Counted from the stretch's first letter, positions 1-8,655 are shown. The stretch is DNA of 15,214 bases from JAGOMX01 sp041738135 (GCA_041738135.1 JBGSQK010000033.1:1-15214), one strand, 5' to 3'. Made by a program: numbers and translations. The notes: generated from the sequence alone by a model not told the origin.

Positions 1-1681
1 ATCTGTAGCCTCGGGCATTGCCAAATCCAGTTAATTCAACAACAGTGATGCGGGTAGGATCATCCGGAGATTGATCGACAATGATCATAACATGTCCTTC
101 GCTGCCATTTACACTACGCTCCACCAAAATATCACCTGGCCTCATGTTTTCTAGAGGATTAAGCACCGGTTCATAAACAGCTTTAAGTTGGGCAATGGTT
201 TGGCTATATTGCGTTACCTTACCTGCCTCATAAGCATTTAGGGCGCGACGATTACTGCCAATTAAGTCATAGAGTCTATCGCTCGTGCCTTTCCTCTCAT
301 TAGCCAAGGCATCGTAAACAGCTGCCAATTGGTAGGAAAGGACGCGTTTTTGTAGCCGAGCGTTTTGGGGGTGAAATTGCTTGGCAATCTGCTGAGCAAA
401 GCCAGAGCAATCAGAAAAGACCATTTGTGGATTATCTAAGCTGCGCCCGTTCTCTACGACCAAATCCAACCCTTGAAAATCGCTAGGAACATTTTTTCTG
501 CTATCAGAATTTTTCACATAACCATTATCCGGAGTCCAGAAGCATCCATCTTGGTAGAAACTGGTCTGACTTAATAGGTCTTTGACTGTTGGATTATTTC
601 CAAAATAGTCGCCTTTGAAGAAGGTAGATAAATGGGCGGGCCCAAAAGCTTCACCGGCCACGTGCTTCTTTGCCAATGCTATATAAAACAAGGCAATTCT
701 CAAATTGATGGCGTCTGTACCGCTTAGGCGCTTGAGTTCTTCGGCAACTACTCCCCTTAGAAGTTCAGGATGATGACGTATCATGATGATAGCCCCATCT
801 ATACCCTTGCGGCCCTTATAAGTGTGCCCCAAAAGTGGCCCCTGATTTCCCAATGCATGAAGCTGATCCAAAAAGGGAAGGTAGCTAGTCTCAGGGTCTT
901 CACCAGGTCTAAATAATTCAGCTGATTGAGTTATAAGCGCTCTATCCTTTCTCATAAGATCAAACAGGTCATTCATGTTTAACATATGAGGATAAGTCCG
1001 GATTGTATTAAGGAGAATCTTTTGGTCACAGGCTATAGCTAAGTCTGCCCCTTCGATAATGGCAAATGCCTTACTCAAAACAGGATGATTTTTATGCCTC
1101 TGGATTAGTGTCGAAATAGCATTGTGCGACGTGACGCCCGGTTTATGCAAACCATGCCCCACCATGACTTTTGCAATTCCTTCTATCAACTGTTGAGATT
1201 GACGTTCATCCGCTGGAACAATAGGATTATTCGCCAGCTCAGGAATAAGAAATGTCTTGAAGCCAGTTAATTTAGAACTGTTATAGAGTGAAAATTGAAA
1301 TGGCAACTTCGTATCATTAACAGATATTTCATACAGGATGTTTCGTGAGAATTGAGAAACCTGCTCAATTGTTCCCAAAGGGGATAACCTTATCTTTTTT
1401 CCTTCATTTAAAAACCTTCTCAGTTCCGGAAGACGGCTGATGAGTTGGCTGTTTTGACGCTCATCCAACCCTTTACCCTGAATCACAAAGCGATTGTATT
1501 TGTACTGCCCACCCAGATAAACGTCCCCAGGGCGGCCAAGAATGGAACTGATAATCATTTTGTGGGCCGTTTTCTGAGGGTCCGACGAATCTAGCACAGG
1601 CCACTCAAATGCATAGGTTGAGCTGGAACAAATATACGCAGTGAAAATAGCGGCGTATAAATATTTTAATTTTACTAACAT
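1..1681 (-). CDS. Secreted protein with C-terminal NlpC/P60-like cysteine peptidase domain (3' end outside window)
   Basis: An open frame of 560 codons runs leftward from ATG 1681-1679 off the window edge with no stop. A GAGAAA Shine-Dalgarno lies about 7 nt before the ATG. Residues 1-24 form a signal peptide (positive MLVKLK start, hydrophobic core, likely SPase I cleavage after STYA, before FEW). Residues 25 to about 400 match no family I recognise. The C-terminal part looks like a papain-fold NlpC/P60 or CHAP-type amidase: Cys425 in SDCSGFAQQ, then RPGDILV and His530 in SEGHVMIIVD. The Cys-to-His distance of about 105 residues is long for NlpC/P60, because a helical, charged stretch (about 440-505) lies between them. 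If active it would cut peptidoglycan or protein substrates outside the cytoplasm. The reading frame is certain; the enzyme class is inferred from motifs only. The next gene on the right is divergent. Confidence 0.8.
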   Translation of the reverse strand, partial: MLVKLKYLYAAIFTAYICSSSTYAFEWPVLDSSDPQKTAHKMIISSILGRPGDVYLGGQYKYNRFVIQGKGLDERQNSQLISRLPELRRFLNEGKKIRLSPLGTIEQVSQFSRNILYEISVNDTKLPFQFSLYNSSKLTGFKTFLIPELANNPIVPADERQSQQLIEGIAKVMVGHGLHKPGVTSHNAISTLIQRHKNHPVLSKAFAIIEGADLAIACDQKILLNTIRTYPHMLNMNDLFDLMRKDRALITQSAELFRPGEDPETSYLPFLDQLHALGNQGPLLGHTYKGRKGIDGAIIMIRHHPELLRGVVAEELKRLSGTDAINLRIALFYIALAKKHVAGEAFGPAHLSTFFKGDYFGNNPTVKDLLSQTSFYQDGCFWTPDNGYVKNSDSRKNVPSDFQGLDLVVENGRSLDNPQMVFSDCSGFAQQIAKQFHPQNARLQKRVLSYQLAAVYDALANERKGTSDRLYDLIGSNRRALNAYEAGKVTQYSQTIAQLKAVYEPVLNPLENMRPGDILVERSVNGSEGHVMIIVDQSPDDPTRITVVELTGFGNARGYR

Positions 1682-2107
1682 TTCAATTTCTCACATATTG
1701 CATATAGGCGTAATAAATATTAACCATTTAATCATAGATGTAATAAATAACTCATTTTCAGAGAAATGAATACAAAAAACTTAAAACTTACTTTTACATT
1801 ATGGGCTAACTTCAACCTCATAAATTATAAGGTAGATGAGGAATGGCGAAACTGGACTCCCTTTCATCTCTAATGAAATTTGGACAAACAACCGATAGGC
1901 CCTATAACGCATGCTTGAGGGATAAGTATTCAGTAAAGCGATATCAGATCCAATCGAGCCCTATTTCACAGTTGAATATTGTGCATGCAATGCCCCATTA
2001 TGCAACAAAATTACCTGTTTTTCTAATAAAGACATCTTTACGCAATCTTAATCTATCAATGGCATCTTGAAAAGACCTGGATAAATAACATATATGAGGA
2101 GACCTCT
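1682..2107. other. Divergent intergenic region upstream of copper module
   Basis: This 426-bp stretch separates the leftward secreted-peptidase gene from the rightward copper module and should hold promoters for both. I see no convincing gene. An open frame at 1843-2070 has neither a well-spaced ribosome site nor a recognisable product. One dyad at 1815-1833 is listed separately. A clear Shine-Dalgarno (AGGAG at 2097-2101) belongs to the gene at 2108. Confidence 0.6.
1815..1833. promoter_or_regulatory. 19-bp dyad, possible metal-regulator site
   Basis: The sequence ACCTCATAAATTATAAGGT is a 19-bp inverted repeat with one mismatched pair around a central A. The ACCT...AGGT ends and the length resemble operators of MerR-family regulators such as CueR, which sit between -35 and -10 of copper efflux promoters. 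However, the flanking -35 (TTCAAC, 1811-1816) and -10 matches are weak. The site is about 275 bp from the first copper gene, so a regulatory role is only a guess. Confidence 0.25.
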
Positions 2108-2530
2108 ATGAACATTTCTAAAAAAGCTTTGATGGTAATCGGCTCGTTAACATATTCATTTGCTGCTTTTGCTCAAGATGGGAATCAAAGCAAAAGTGTA
2201 GATCAGGGCAAAAGCTCCACATCTGCTGAATCGAATGGAATGATGGGGATGATGCAACAAATGCATAGTGATATGGGTGACATGATGAAAAATATGGCTG
2301 ATCCCAAAATGAAGGAGCAAATGCAAAATATGCATAACAACATGGGGAAAATGAAGCAACAAATGATGGGTAACGCTTCTTGCATGGGGCAAATGCCTGG
2401 CGGGATGATGCAAGGTGCAGACAAAACTAAAATGATGAAAGGTCCTGGAATGGATAAAATGCCTGGGGGTAGCATGAAAGGTATGGACAAAACTAAAATG
2501 ATGCAGGGTTCTGAGATGGAAAATAAATGA
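2108..2530 (+). CDS. Exported methionine-rich protein, probable periplasmic copper binder
   Basis: A 140-residue protein with a strong ribosome site (AGGAG, 6 nt before the ATG). Residues 1-23 are a Sec signal peptide cleaved after SFAAFA. By my count the protein contains 31 methionines (about 22%), mostly in MM, MxxM and MxxxM clusters, with two histidines and one cysteine. Such Met clusters bind Cu(I) in periplasmic copper proteins, so metal sequestration or delivery is the likely role. The C-terminal third contains two copies of DKTKMM (DNA repeat ACAAAACTAAAATGATG), suggesting growth by tandem duplication. It lies 65 bp upstream of the copper ATPase gene on the same strand and is probably co-transcribed with it. 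The low-complexity sequence allows no firm family assignment; the function rests on composition and neighbour. Confidence 0.8.
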   Translation: MNISKKALMVIGSLTYSFAAFAQDGNQSKSVDQGKSSTSAESNGMMGMMQQMHSDMGDMMKNMADPKMKEQMQNMHNNMGKMKQQMMGNASCMGQMPGGMMQGADKTKMMKGPGMDKMPGGSMKGMDKTKMMQGSEMENK

Positions 2531-2595
2531 GTTTCAACATATTGTTTAATGTGGCATTTCAAAAAAAACAAAAGTATAGACTAGGTGGTTAAGCT

Positions 2596-4731
2596 ATGGC
2601 AGTTCAGGATAAACTAAGTCTAACCTACACTTGCCCTATGCATCCCGAAGTTAAGCAAGTTGGCCCAGGAAATTGCCCCATATGTGGCATGACCCTGGAG
2701 CCAAAGGATGCAATTTCTGATGATGATAATTCAGAGTATGAAAGCATGCTGTGGCGTTTCACGATCTGCGTAACGCTATCATTTCCTATTCTGTTTCTTG
2801 TAATGGGAGAGCACCTTTTTGGAATTCCTATCTCAAGCTATATCTCACCAATACATAATCTTTGGATACAGTTCATATTAGCAACACCTGTAATGTTATG
2901 GGGTGCTTTTCCATTTTTTCAGCGGGGCTGGAAGTCAATCATAACCATGAATTTAAACATGTTTACACTAATTGCTATTGGAACAGGGGTTGCCTATATT
3001 TATAGCTTGTTTGCTATTTTTGCACCATTTCTTTTTCCTGTCTCCATGCAAAACTCAGCAGGACTTGTTGATGTTTATTTTGAAGCTGCTGCTGTTATTG
3101 TTACTCTTGTTCTATTAGGGCAAGTCCTAGAACTTAAGGCACGCTCTCAAACCAACAATGCAATTAAAAACTTACTTAAACTTGCACCGAAAACAGCACG
3201 TTTAATGCTTGCAGATGGCTCTGAAAAAGATATCCCTCTAGAAGACGTTAAGGTAGGTGATCTATTGCGGGTTCGACCTGGAGAATCCATACCCGTTGAT
3301 GGCATTATTTCTGAAGGGAGAAGCTCGATAGATGAATCTATGCTAACAGGTGAGCCTATACCGGTTTCTAAAGGTGTGGGAGATAAAATCACAGGAGGGA
3401 CCTTAAATCAAACAACCAGTTTTATTATGAAGGCTCAACACGTAGGATCAGAAACAGTTCTTTCTAAAATTGTTCTCATGGTTTCGGAGGCTCAGCGCAG
3501 CAGAGCTCCAATACAAAAAATGGCAGACATTGTTGCTTCATATTTTGTTCCAATAGTCATATTAATTGCTGTTCTAACAGCTGTGGTCTGGGGGATATGG
3601 GGACCAGAGCCCAGGCTTGCATTTGCAGTTATTAATGCTGTATCTGTATTAATTATTGCATGCCCTTGTGCATTAGGCTTGGCAACTCCGATGTCTATTA
3701 TGGTAGGGGTTGGAAAAGGCGCTAGCATTGGGGTGCTTATTAAGGATGCTCAGAGTTTAGAGCTTCTTGAAAAGATCGATATTCTTGTTGTTGATAAAAC
3801 AGGAACATTAACGGAAGGCGCCCCCAAATTTAGTAAGGTAATTGCGACAGACAAGTACGACGAAGAAGCCATAATAAAGTTTGCCGCTACTCTTGAAAAA
3901 GGCAGTGAGCATCCGCTGGCAAAGGCAATCTTGCAAAAAGCAGAATCCAAAGCTATTAAACTTTACGCCGTTAAAGATTTTGAGGCCGTAACAGGAAAAG
4001 GAGTTAAGGGGCATATCGATAAAAAAAGCGTTGCTTTTGGAAACGAAAAACTTATGAACGATCTGGATATTGATTTGAAAGTTATTTCCGAGCAAGCCAA
4101 CACCCTGCTCACAAGAGCTGAAACGGTTATGTATCTAGCAATAGACAACAAAATAGCAGGCCTTATTAGCGTAGCTGACCCTATCAAGGAATCAACACCT
4201 GAAGCTTTAAGTGCACTTAGAAAAACTGGTCTCAAAATAATGATGGTAACGGGAGATAATATATATACTGCCCAAGCAGTTGCTAAGAAATTAGACATCG
4301 ACTCTGTAGAGGCAAGTGTGATGCCCAGTCGCAAAATTGAAATTGTAAAGAAGCTACAGCAAGAAGGGTATAAAGTTGCCATGGTCGGAGATGGCATCAA
4401 TGACTCACCAGCCTTGGCCCAGGCGGATGTCGGAATTGCTATGGGAACAGGGGCAGATATTGCCATGGAAAGCTCAAACATCACTTTGGTAAAAGGTGAT
4501 CTGAGGGGTATATCAAGGGCCCGTAACTTGAGTATTGAGACTATGAAAAACATACGCCAAAACTTATTTTTTGCATTTGCTTACAATACAATTGGAATAC
4601 CTATTGCTGCCGGATGTCTGTACCCTATATTTGGTGTTTTATTAAGCCCAATAATTGCAAGCGCCGCCATGACTCTCAGTTCAGTATCAGTTATTGGCAA
4701 CGCCCTTAGGCTTAGGCATAAAAAGATCTAA
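2596..4731 (+). CDS. copA: Cu(+)-translocating P1B-type ATPase with N-terminal heavy-metal-binding domain
   Basis: This 711-residue inner-membrane pump uses ATP to export Cu(+) from the cytoplasm. The N-terminus lacks a classic HMA ferredoxin-like domain. It carries instead a short zinc-ribbon-like metal-binding module (YTCPMHP at 11-17, CPICGMTLEP at 27-36), as in SilP/CopA-like pumps. P-type ATPase motifs in order: TGEP 251-254 (actuator), CPC 356-358 in the membrane ion path, DKTGT with phosphorylated Asp400, SEHP 437-440, TGDN 552-555 and GDGIND 598-603. The Cu(+) (P1B-1) signatures are present: YN 663-664 in TM7, and Met692 with SS 695-696 in TM8. Eight membrane helices are expected. An AGGTGG ribosome site lies 9 nt before the ATG. 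Silver transport is an alternative; zinc or cobalt subclasses lack these TM7/TM8 signatures. Confidence 0.95.
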   Translation: MAVQDKLSLTYTCPMHPEVKQVGPGNCPICGMTLEPKDAISDDDNSEYESMLWRFTICVTLSFPILFLVMGEHLFGIPISSYISPIHNLWIQFILATPVMLWGAFPFFQRGWKSIITMNLNMFTLIAIGTGVAYIYSLFAIFAPFLFPVSMQNSAGLVDVYFEAAAVIVTLVLLGQVLELKARSQTNNAIKNLLKLAPKTARLMLADGSEKDIPLEDVKVGDLLRVRPGESIPVDGIISEGRSSIDESMLTGEPIPVSKGVGDKITGGTLNQTTSFIMKAQHVGSETVLSKIVLMVSEAQRSRAPIQKMADIVASYFVPIVILIAVLTAVVWGIWGPEPRLAFAVINAVSVLIIACPCALGLATPMSIMVGVGKGASIGVLIKDAQSLELLEKIDILVVDKTGTLTEGAPKFSKVIATDKYDEEAIIKFAATLEKGSEHPLAKAILQKAESKAIKLYAVKDFEAVTGKGVKGHIDKKSVAFGNEKLMNDLDIDLKVISEQANTLLTRAETVMYLAIDNKIAGLISVADPIKESTPEALSALRKTGLKIMMVTGDNIYTAQAVAKKLDIDSVEASVMPSRKIEIVKKLQQEGYKVAMVGDGINDSPALAQADVGIAMGTGADIAMESSNITLVKGDLRGISRARNLSIETMKNIRQNLFFAFAYNTIGIPIAAGCLYPIFGVLLSPIIASAAMTLSSVSVIGNALRLRHKKI

Positions 4732-5053
4732 ATGACTCATCCGTGTTTAAATGACTCTGGATCAATATAATACTGTTTCCTGTTAATTTTCTGCAGGGGT
4801 CATTTTTGGCTTTTATTCAGAGCACACTGCAAATACTAAAATCAGGCAGTTCTGGGGTAGCGAAAAGGGTGTTAAATGATCCCTTTTGCAAACCCACTAA
4901 AAATGATCAGAAGTAGCATTAGGTTGCAAATAGACATGTATACAGGATAGTTTTATACCATACTCTTCTGAATGACCATGCCCCCTAATTCACTTGTCTA
5001 AGGAGAGGATGTTATCTATATTGAAATAGAAACCCATATGCTTGAGATCCTTG
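4732..5053. other. Intergenic region with insertion-sequence-end-like repeats
   Basis: About 320 bp follow the copper ATPase with no gene. The region is rich in short variants of AAATGAYYC on both strands: AAATGACTC at 4732 and 4749, its complement GGGTCATTT at about 4797, and AAATGATCC and AAATGATCA near 4874 and 4901. Arrays of this type occur at ends of IS21-like elements, so a decayed IS end is possible. A purine-rich AAGGAGAGG at about 5001 directly precedes a six-codon ATG frame; I give it no function. A divergent copy of 4828-4902 occurs near 14871 (listed separately). Confidence 0.4.
4828..4902 (+). repeat. Copy 1 of dispersed repeat, possible IS-end remnant
   Basis: It shares ordered blocks with 14871-14930 in the same orientation: TGCAAAT, then ATCAGGCAGTT, then CGAAAA, then CCACTAAAA. 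Copy 1 also contains a hairpin (AAAAGGG / CCCTTTT arms at 4863-4869 and 4881-4887, 11-nt loop) that copy 2 has lost. Origin as an insertion-sequence end is inferred; only the repeat itself is visible. Confidence 0.55.
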
Positions 5054-6551
5054 ATGGCTCATATGCCTGTCATCCTTTCCAATCGTTTCCGCGATCATCC
5101 GCCCGGTCTGCTCTATATCTTCTTTGCCGATATGTGGGAACGATTTAGCTTTTATGAGTTTCGAGCCTTGTTAGTCTTCTATGTCACCTCAGAATTCTTG
5201 TACAGCCAAGAAAAAGCTTATGGCATTTACGGAACCTATGCGGCTCTTGTATACACTACTCCGATAATAGGCGGTTTAATCGCAGACAGAGTCTTGGGAG
5301 ACAGAAAGGCTATTATCTTAGGCGGCATAATGATCGCCTTGGGGCATATATCCCTAGTGATAGAAGGTGAAATGTTATTTTACTTAGGGCTTGCGTTTAT
5401 TATATCTGGCACAGGCCTTTTCAAAGCCAACCTGACTTCTCTTTTGGGCAAGCTATACCAGCATGGCGATAATCGCAGAGATGCTGGCTTTACATTGTAT
5501 TATGTTGGCATCAATCTGGGCGGCTTTCTGTCGTCAATCATTTGTGGGTATGTAGGCGAGGTCTATGGGTGGCGCTATGGTTTTGGTCTGGCGGCCTTAG
5601 GTATGATAACAGGATTGTTGTACTTTATCCGGGGGCTCTCAAGCCTGGAAGGTCATGGACTACTACCTAAGGAAGCGGGCCTCAGGAAGTTTTCTCTTGT
5701 GGATCTGACCTGGGAGCAAGAGGTTTATATCTTGGTTTTCTTGGCCGTACCGCTGGCCGCTGTTCTTGTTTATCATCATGAATATTTTGATTACATTCTG
5801 CCGCTGGTTGGCATGGGCGTAATTTCATATATGTTGTATCTATCCATCTATGCTGTTGGTGGCGAAAGAAAGAACATTTTGACCATGCTGATTCTAATGT
5901 TCTTCACTATGTGCTTCTTTGCCCTATTTGAACAGATTGGCTCGTCTGTTACTTTTTTTACAAAATTTCATGTGGATCGAGTATTTTGGGGGTACGAACT
6001 TCCAGCTTCGATGTTTCAATCGATGAATCCCATGTTCATCATCCTATTTGGGCCAGTTGTTGCTCAAGTCTGGATAAATTTGGGCAAGAGGAAATCATAT
6101 ACTTTATTCAAGTTTTTTCCTGGGGCTAGTTGCTGCTGCACTTGGCTTTTGGGTTCTGGCGTTCAGTTGTGCATTTGCCGATGAAATCGGCCGGGTGTCG
6201 ATTTGGTGGCTAGTTTTCGTATACTTTCTATATACCTTGGGGGAGCTCTGTATTGCGCCAGTTGGGCTTGCGATGGTAACCAAACTTGCACCTCGTCATA
6301 TGACAGGTACACTTATGGGCGTGTGGTTTATATCCATTGCGTTTGGCGATTACTTGGCAGGTGCGTTAGCCAAATTGAGTTCAGTAGACTCAAAAATCAT
6401 AGGAGCAGAAGCAAGTCTTGCAACTTACAGTTCAGCTTTTAACACGTTTGCCTATATTGGGTTTGGGAGTGGTTTACTTCTGCTCATTATTTCTCCATTC
6501 TTGGCGGGCGTGTTCAAACATGAAGAGGAAATGAAGGGTTATAACGAGTAA
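5054..6551 (+). pseudogene. POT/PTR2 family proton-dependent peptide transporter, frameshifted
   Basis: Two consecutive frames together encode a POT (MFS) di/tripeptide-proton symporter. The first (to 6184) has the family start pattern DMWERFSFYEFRALL (residues 26-40; the first acidic residue of ExxERFxxY is Asp here), GGLIADRVLGDR (73-84), GTGLFKANLTSLLGKLY (119-135) and YYVGINLGGF. At about 6113-6120 the T6 run in AAGTTTTTTCC holds one base too many. With five T's the frame continues KFFLGLVAAALGFWV and joins seamlessly to the second frame (visible from 6195), ending KHEEEMKGYNE at 6551. The repaired protein would be about 498 residues, normal for the family. I place the start at ATG 5054; TTG 5042 and ATG 5063 are alternatives. 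The defect could be real decay, a sequencing homopolymer error, or slippage at T6. Confidence 0.85.
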
Positions 6552-6589
6552 TAATATGATGTAAAACGTTTATTGCCATGAATTAGGAT

Positions 6590-6700
6590 CTAGAATACCC
6601 CTTCATTACGACAAATAGACATCAGTTCGTTAAGATTGTTTACACCAGATTTAATTCGGGCATTTTCCAGGTAAGTCTCGTCTATGTCTAGTGTGTCTTA
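6590..6700 (-). pseudogene. Scrap of a LuxR-type helix-turn-helix domain
   Basis: On the minus strand, 35 codons read DIDETYLENARIKSGVNN..., then NELMSICRNEGVF and a stop at 6592-6590. The pattern resembles the last two helices of LuxR/FixJ-type DNA-binding domains (…TVExxxxxIxxKLGVxNxxELvxxcrxxGv). The frame is blocked by TAA at 6700-6698. Skipping two bases in the ACACAC run just after it would join it to SKT upstream, suggesting dinucleotide slippage. There is no start codon or N-terminal domain, so if genuine it is a dead fragment. The similarity is by eye and weak. Confidence 0.3.
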
Positions 6701-6776
6701 GAAATATAGATATAAATCTTCATATTTATATAACTGGACTGAAAATAAACTTAAGATCTAGTAGGGAGAATATCAA

Positions 6777-6929
6777 ATGTCATTAGGTGGAATTCTAGTC
6801 ATTATACTAATCCTTTTATTAATTGGTGTTTTGCCAACATGGGGGCACAGTATGAATTGGGGGTATGGACCTAGCGGTATTGTAGGCTTGGTCGTGATAC
6901 TTCTTGCTATACTTCTGCTGTTTGCATGA
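6777..6929 (+). CDS. DUF3309 family small membrane protein
   Basis: A 50-residue protein starting MSLGGILVIILILLLIGVLP and continuing TWGHSMNWGYGPSG, then a second hydrophobic stretch IVGLVVILLAILLLFA. This is the DUF3309 pattern: a short hydrophobic segment, the TWxHSxxWGYGPSG centre and a second hydrophobic segment. It is predicted to span the inner membrane as a hairpin. An AGGGAGA ribosome site lies 8 nt before the ATG, and an intrinsic terminator at 7008-7051 follows, so it is probably a single-gene transcription unit. The family is widespread in proteobacteria and its function is unknown. It is distinct from its neighbours and shows no damage. Confidence 0.9.
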   Translation: MSLGGILVIILILLLIGVLPTWGHSMNWGYGPSGIVGLVVILLAILLLFA

Positions 6930-7007
6930 CTTTAGCGCTGAGATTAAAAACGTTTCTGTAAATCCGAAGGTAGGATTAAGGATTAAGCCCTTGTCTTTCT
7001 CTTAAAG

Positions 7008-7051
7008 ATACCGACGCAGTTGATTAGTTAACGAGGACGCCGGTATTTTTT
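7008..7051 (+). terminator. Intrinsic terminator after DUF3309 gene
   Basis: Arms ATACCGACG (7008-7016) and CGCCGGTAT (7038-7046) pair over nine positions with one A-C mismatch. A run of T's to 7051 follows. It lies about 80 nt downstream of the DUF3309 stop. Confidence 0.65.
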
Positions 7052-7353
7052 CAGCCCTAGATGTTATTTTTCTGCTCAAATTTCGTAAAAATAAGTTGAT
7101 ACATAAGTTGATGTATCCTCAAAGTAGTAGTGTAATAGTATGTGATATTCGTTAGCGCCTCATGAAGTGCAGGTGTAGTTTATGAGGTGCTAACAAGGAA
7201 CGCACGATTATCGATTAAAATAATTTGGGGTGTTAGTTTTTTATATCAAATCCTTTGCTTCGCGTGTTGAAAGGAACCTTAATAGATATTTTGACCCACA
7301 ATGCTGGAGCTCACGTAATAAAAACGCAGTTGACCTTTTTATACCCTAGCTTG
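7052..7353. other. Intergenic region between convergent genes
   Basis: About 300 bp with no supported gene. It holds a tandem near-repeat (AAGTTGATACAT then AAGTTGATGTAT, about 7094-7117) and the long dyad at 7151-7194 listed separately. No clear terminator for the leftward DUF2254 gene is visible here. Confidence 0.6.
7151..7194. repeat. 13-bp inverted repeat with 18-nt loop
   Basis: GTTAGCGCCTCAT (7151-7163) pairs with ATGAGGTGCTAAC (7182-7194); the only non-Watson-Crick position is G-T. No T-run follows on the plus strand or on the minus strand, so it does not look like a terminator. It could be a miniature repeat element, a structured RNA or a protein-binding site. Nothing else in the window matches it. 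Confidence 0.6.
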
Positions 7354-8655
7354 TTAAGAAAGTAATTTCAGTCTATCTTTAGCTGAATCTAGTTTCTCTA
7401 AGAGTGGCAAATGGTCTGTTCTTTGTCTTATATATTTAATGATTTCCTTTGCGTGCATGACTAAGTGTTTTTTCGCCCTCACATTAACTGGTGAACTGAG
7501 CGTAAGGGTTATAAATTCTAGAATATATATTTGTGTATTAATATGAGATAGAGAAGCCTCTTGAATTTCATTTAGCGCCAGGTCATACATATTCTCCAAT
7601 GTAAAAAGCGGAAGGTAGAGTCTTGGCTTTTTATTATCATCAAGATAAATTCCCCTGGGCAATTCATCACTAAGTGCAATACGCTGCAGTGCTTTAAACA
7701 TATAATTTAAGCAAGCATGCGCGGTATAGGGATCATTTATACCTGGGGATAAGGCTCGCAAAGCGATTTCAACCATTTGACGCAAAAAGAATTCCACATC
7801 TTCGATAACAGGCATTTGGCTTGAGAGCTCAATAAAATCATTAATTGCCTCTAAGTCTTGGGGGTCGACTTTATTCTTCTTCGAATAAATTTTACCAATT
7901 TCCGCTCCTTCAATTATAAAACGACCAGGAAGATGATTAAAGTCGAGAAGATAATCTTTTTCTTCAAGGAACTTAACCAGGCTTGCTGCCTTAATATTAG
8001 ATAAGTAGCCTGAAGCCTTTGATCTTAATATGACGTGTTCTAATTTAGTAAGTTTCTCACGCCTTAAAGACCCATTTCCCGTTTCTATTTTTAAATAGTT
8101 TTGCACAGCACTTGAAAGAGAATCACTTAACGTTGTTATAACGTTATCTGGAATAATTGATAATGCTAAGTGTTGGATAAAGTACACCATCAAGGCTGGG
8201 GAGATTATGACTAAAATAAAACCAAATGTTATAGCTAGCAATGGCATATGTTCTTGAGGGGTTTCGGATCCGATTCTTGCACTCAACAACATTAAAAATA
8301 GTATTGTTCCAAGATATAAACCTAAAACCACCTGCGTCACTTTATTGCCGAGAAAGTGGTCCAAGATACGTGACCCTATTTGCCCAGACACTAGAGTTAA
8401 GACAATCATCGTTAAGGATATGCTTAGAGCAAAAATTGTGACAACGACATTGCTTGAAACTATAAGCAAATTATAAGCTGATTGACCGAGAAACCCATCC
8501 CAATGTTTTTGATAAAAATAATGAAGCATCTCAGATGATTCGAGATGAGTTGTGTTAAGAAGATAAAATATAGAGAAAGAGGAAAGAATAATAATTGAAG
8601 GGATAAACCAAAGGCTATGCCTTATCCTATAAAAATATGTCAGGAGTTTATTCAT
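7354..8655 (-). CDS. DUF2254 family integral membrane protein
   Basis: A 433-residue protein of the DUF2254 (COG4325) family, function unknown. Four membrane helices are visible at about 13-33, 62-90, 106-125 and 137-160. A long cytoplasmic domain follows. The family hallmark EIALRALSPGINDPYTA lies at about 296-312. Length and layout are those of complete members. GGAAGA lies 8 nt before the ATG at 8655. The promoter region upstream (8656-8783) holds a small dyad CCTTAA-N6-TTAAGG (8697-8714) and a stronger one at 8763-8783. A degraded, GC-rich homologue lies at 10287-10934 in the same orientation, so the window holds two DUF2254 copies of different origin. Confidence 0.85.
   Translation of the reverse strand: MNKLLTYFYRIRHSLWFIPSIIILSSFSIFYLLNTTHLESSEMLHYFYQKHWDGFLGQSAYNLLIVSSNVVVTIFALSISLTMIVLTLVSGQIGSRILDHFLGNKVTQVVLGLYLGTILFLMLLSARIGSETPQEHMPLLAITFGFILVIISPALMVYFIQHLALSIIPDNVITTLSDSLSSAVQNYLKIETGNGSLRREKLTKLEHVILRSKASGYLSNIKAASLVKFLEEKDYLLDFNHLPGRFIIEGAEIGKIYSKKNKVDPQDLEAINDFIELSSQMPVIEDVEFFLRQMVEIALRALSPGINDPYTAHACLNYMFKALQRIALSDELPRGIYLDDNKKPRLYLPLFTLENMYDLALNEIQEASLSHINTQIYILEFITLTLSSPVNVRAKKHLVMHAKEIIKYIRQRTDHLPLLEKLDSAKDRLKLLS

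Noticed and set aside
1843..2070. 75-codon plus-strand frame in the divergent intergenic region
   Set aside because: The only purine-rich stretch touches the ATG, no family is recognisable, and the position is a promoter region.
2067..2096. TTGAAA with a downstream TATATG as a promoter for the Met-rich gene
   Set aside because: Transcription would start beyond the gene's own Shine-Dalgarno, so it cannot be the functional promoter.
2156..2571. Minus-strand open frames opposite the Met-rich gene
   Set aside because: They are the antisense of ATG-rich repeats (His/Ile-rich shadows), whereas the plus strand has a signal peptide and ribosome site.
3963..4553. 196-codon minus-strand frame inside the copper ATPase
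   Set aside because: It is the antisense of the conserved nucleotide-binding domain and has no family resemblance.
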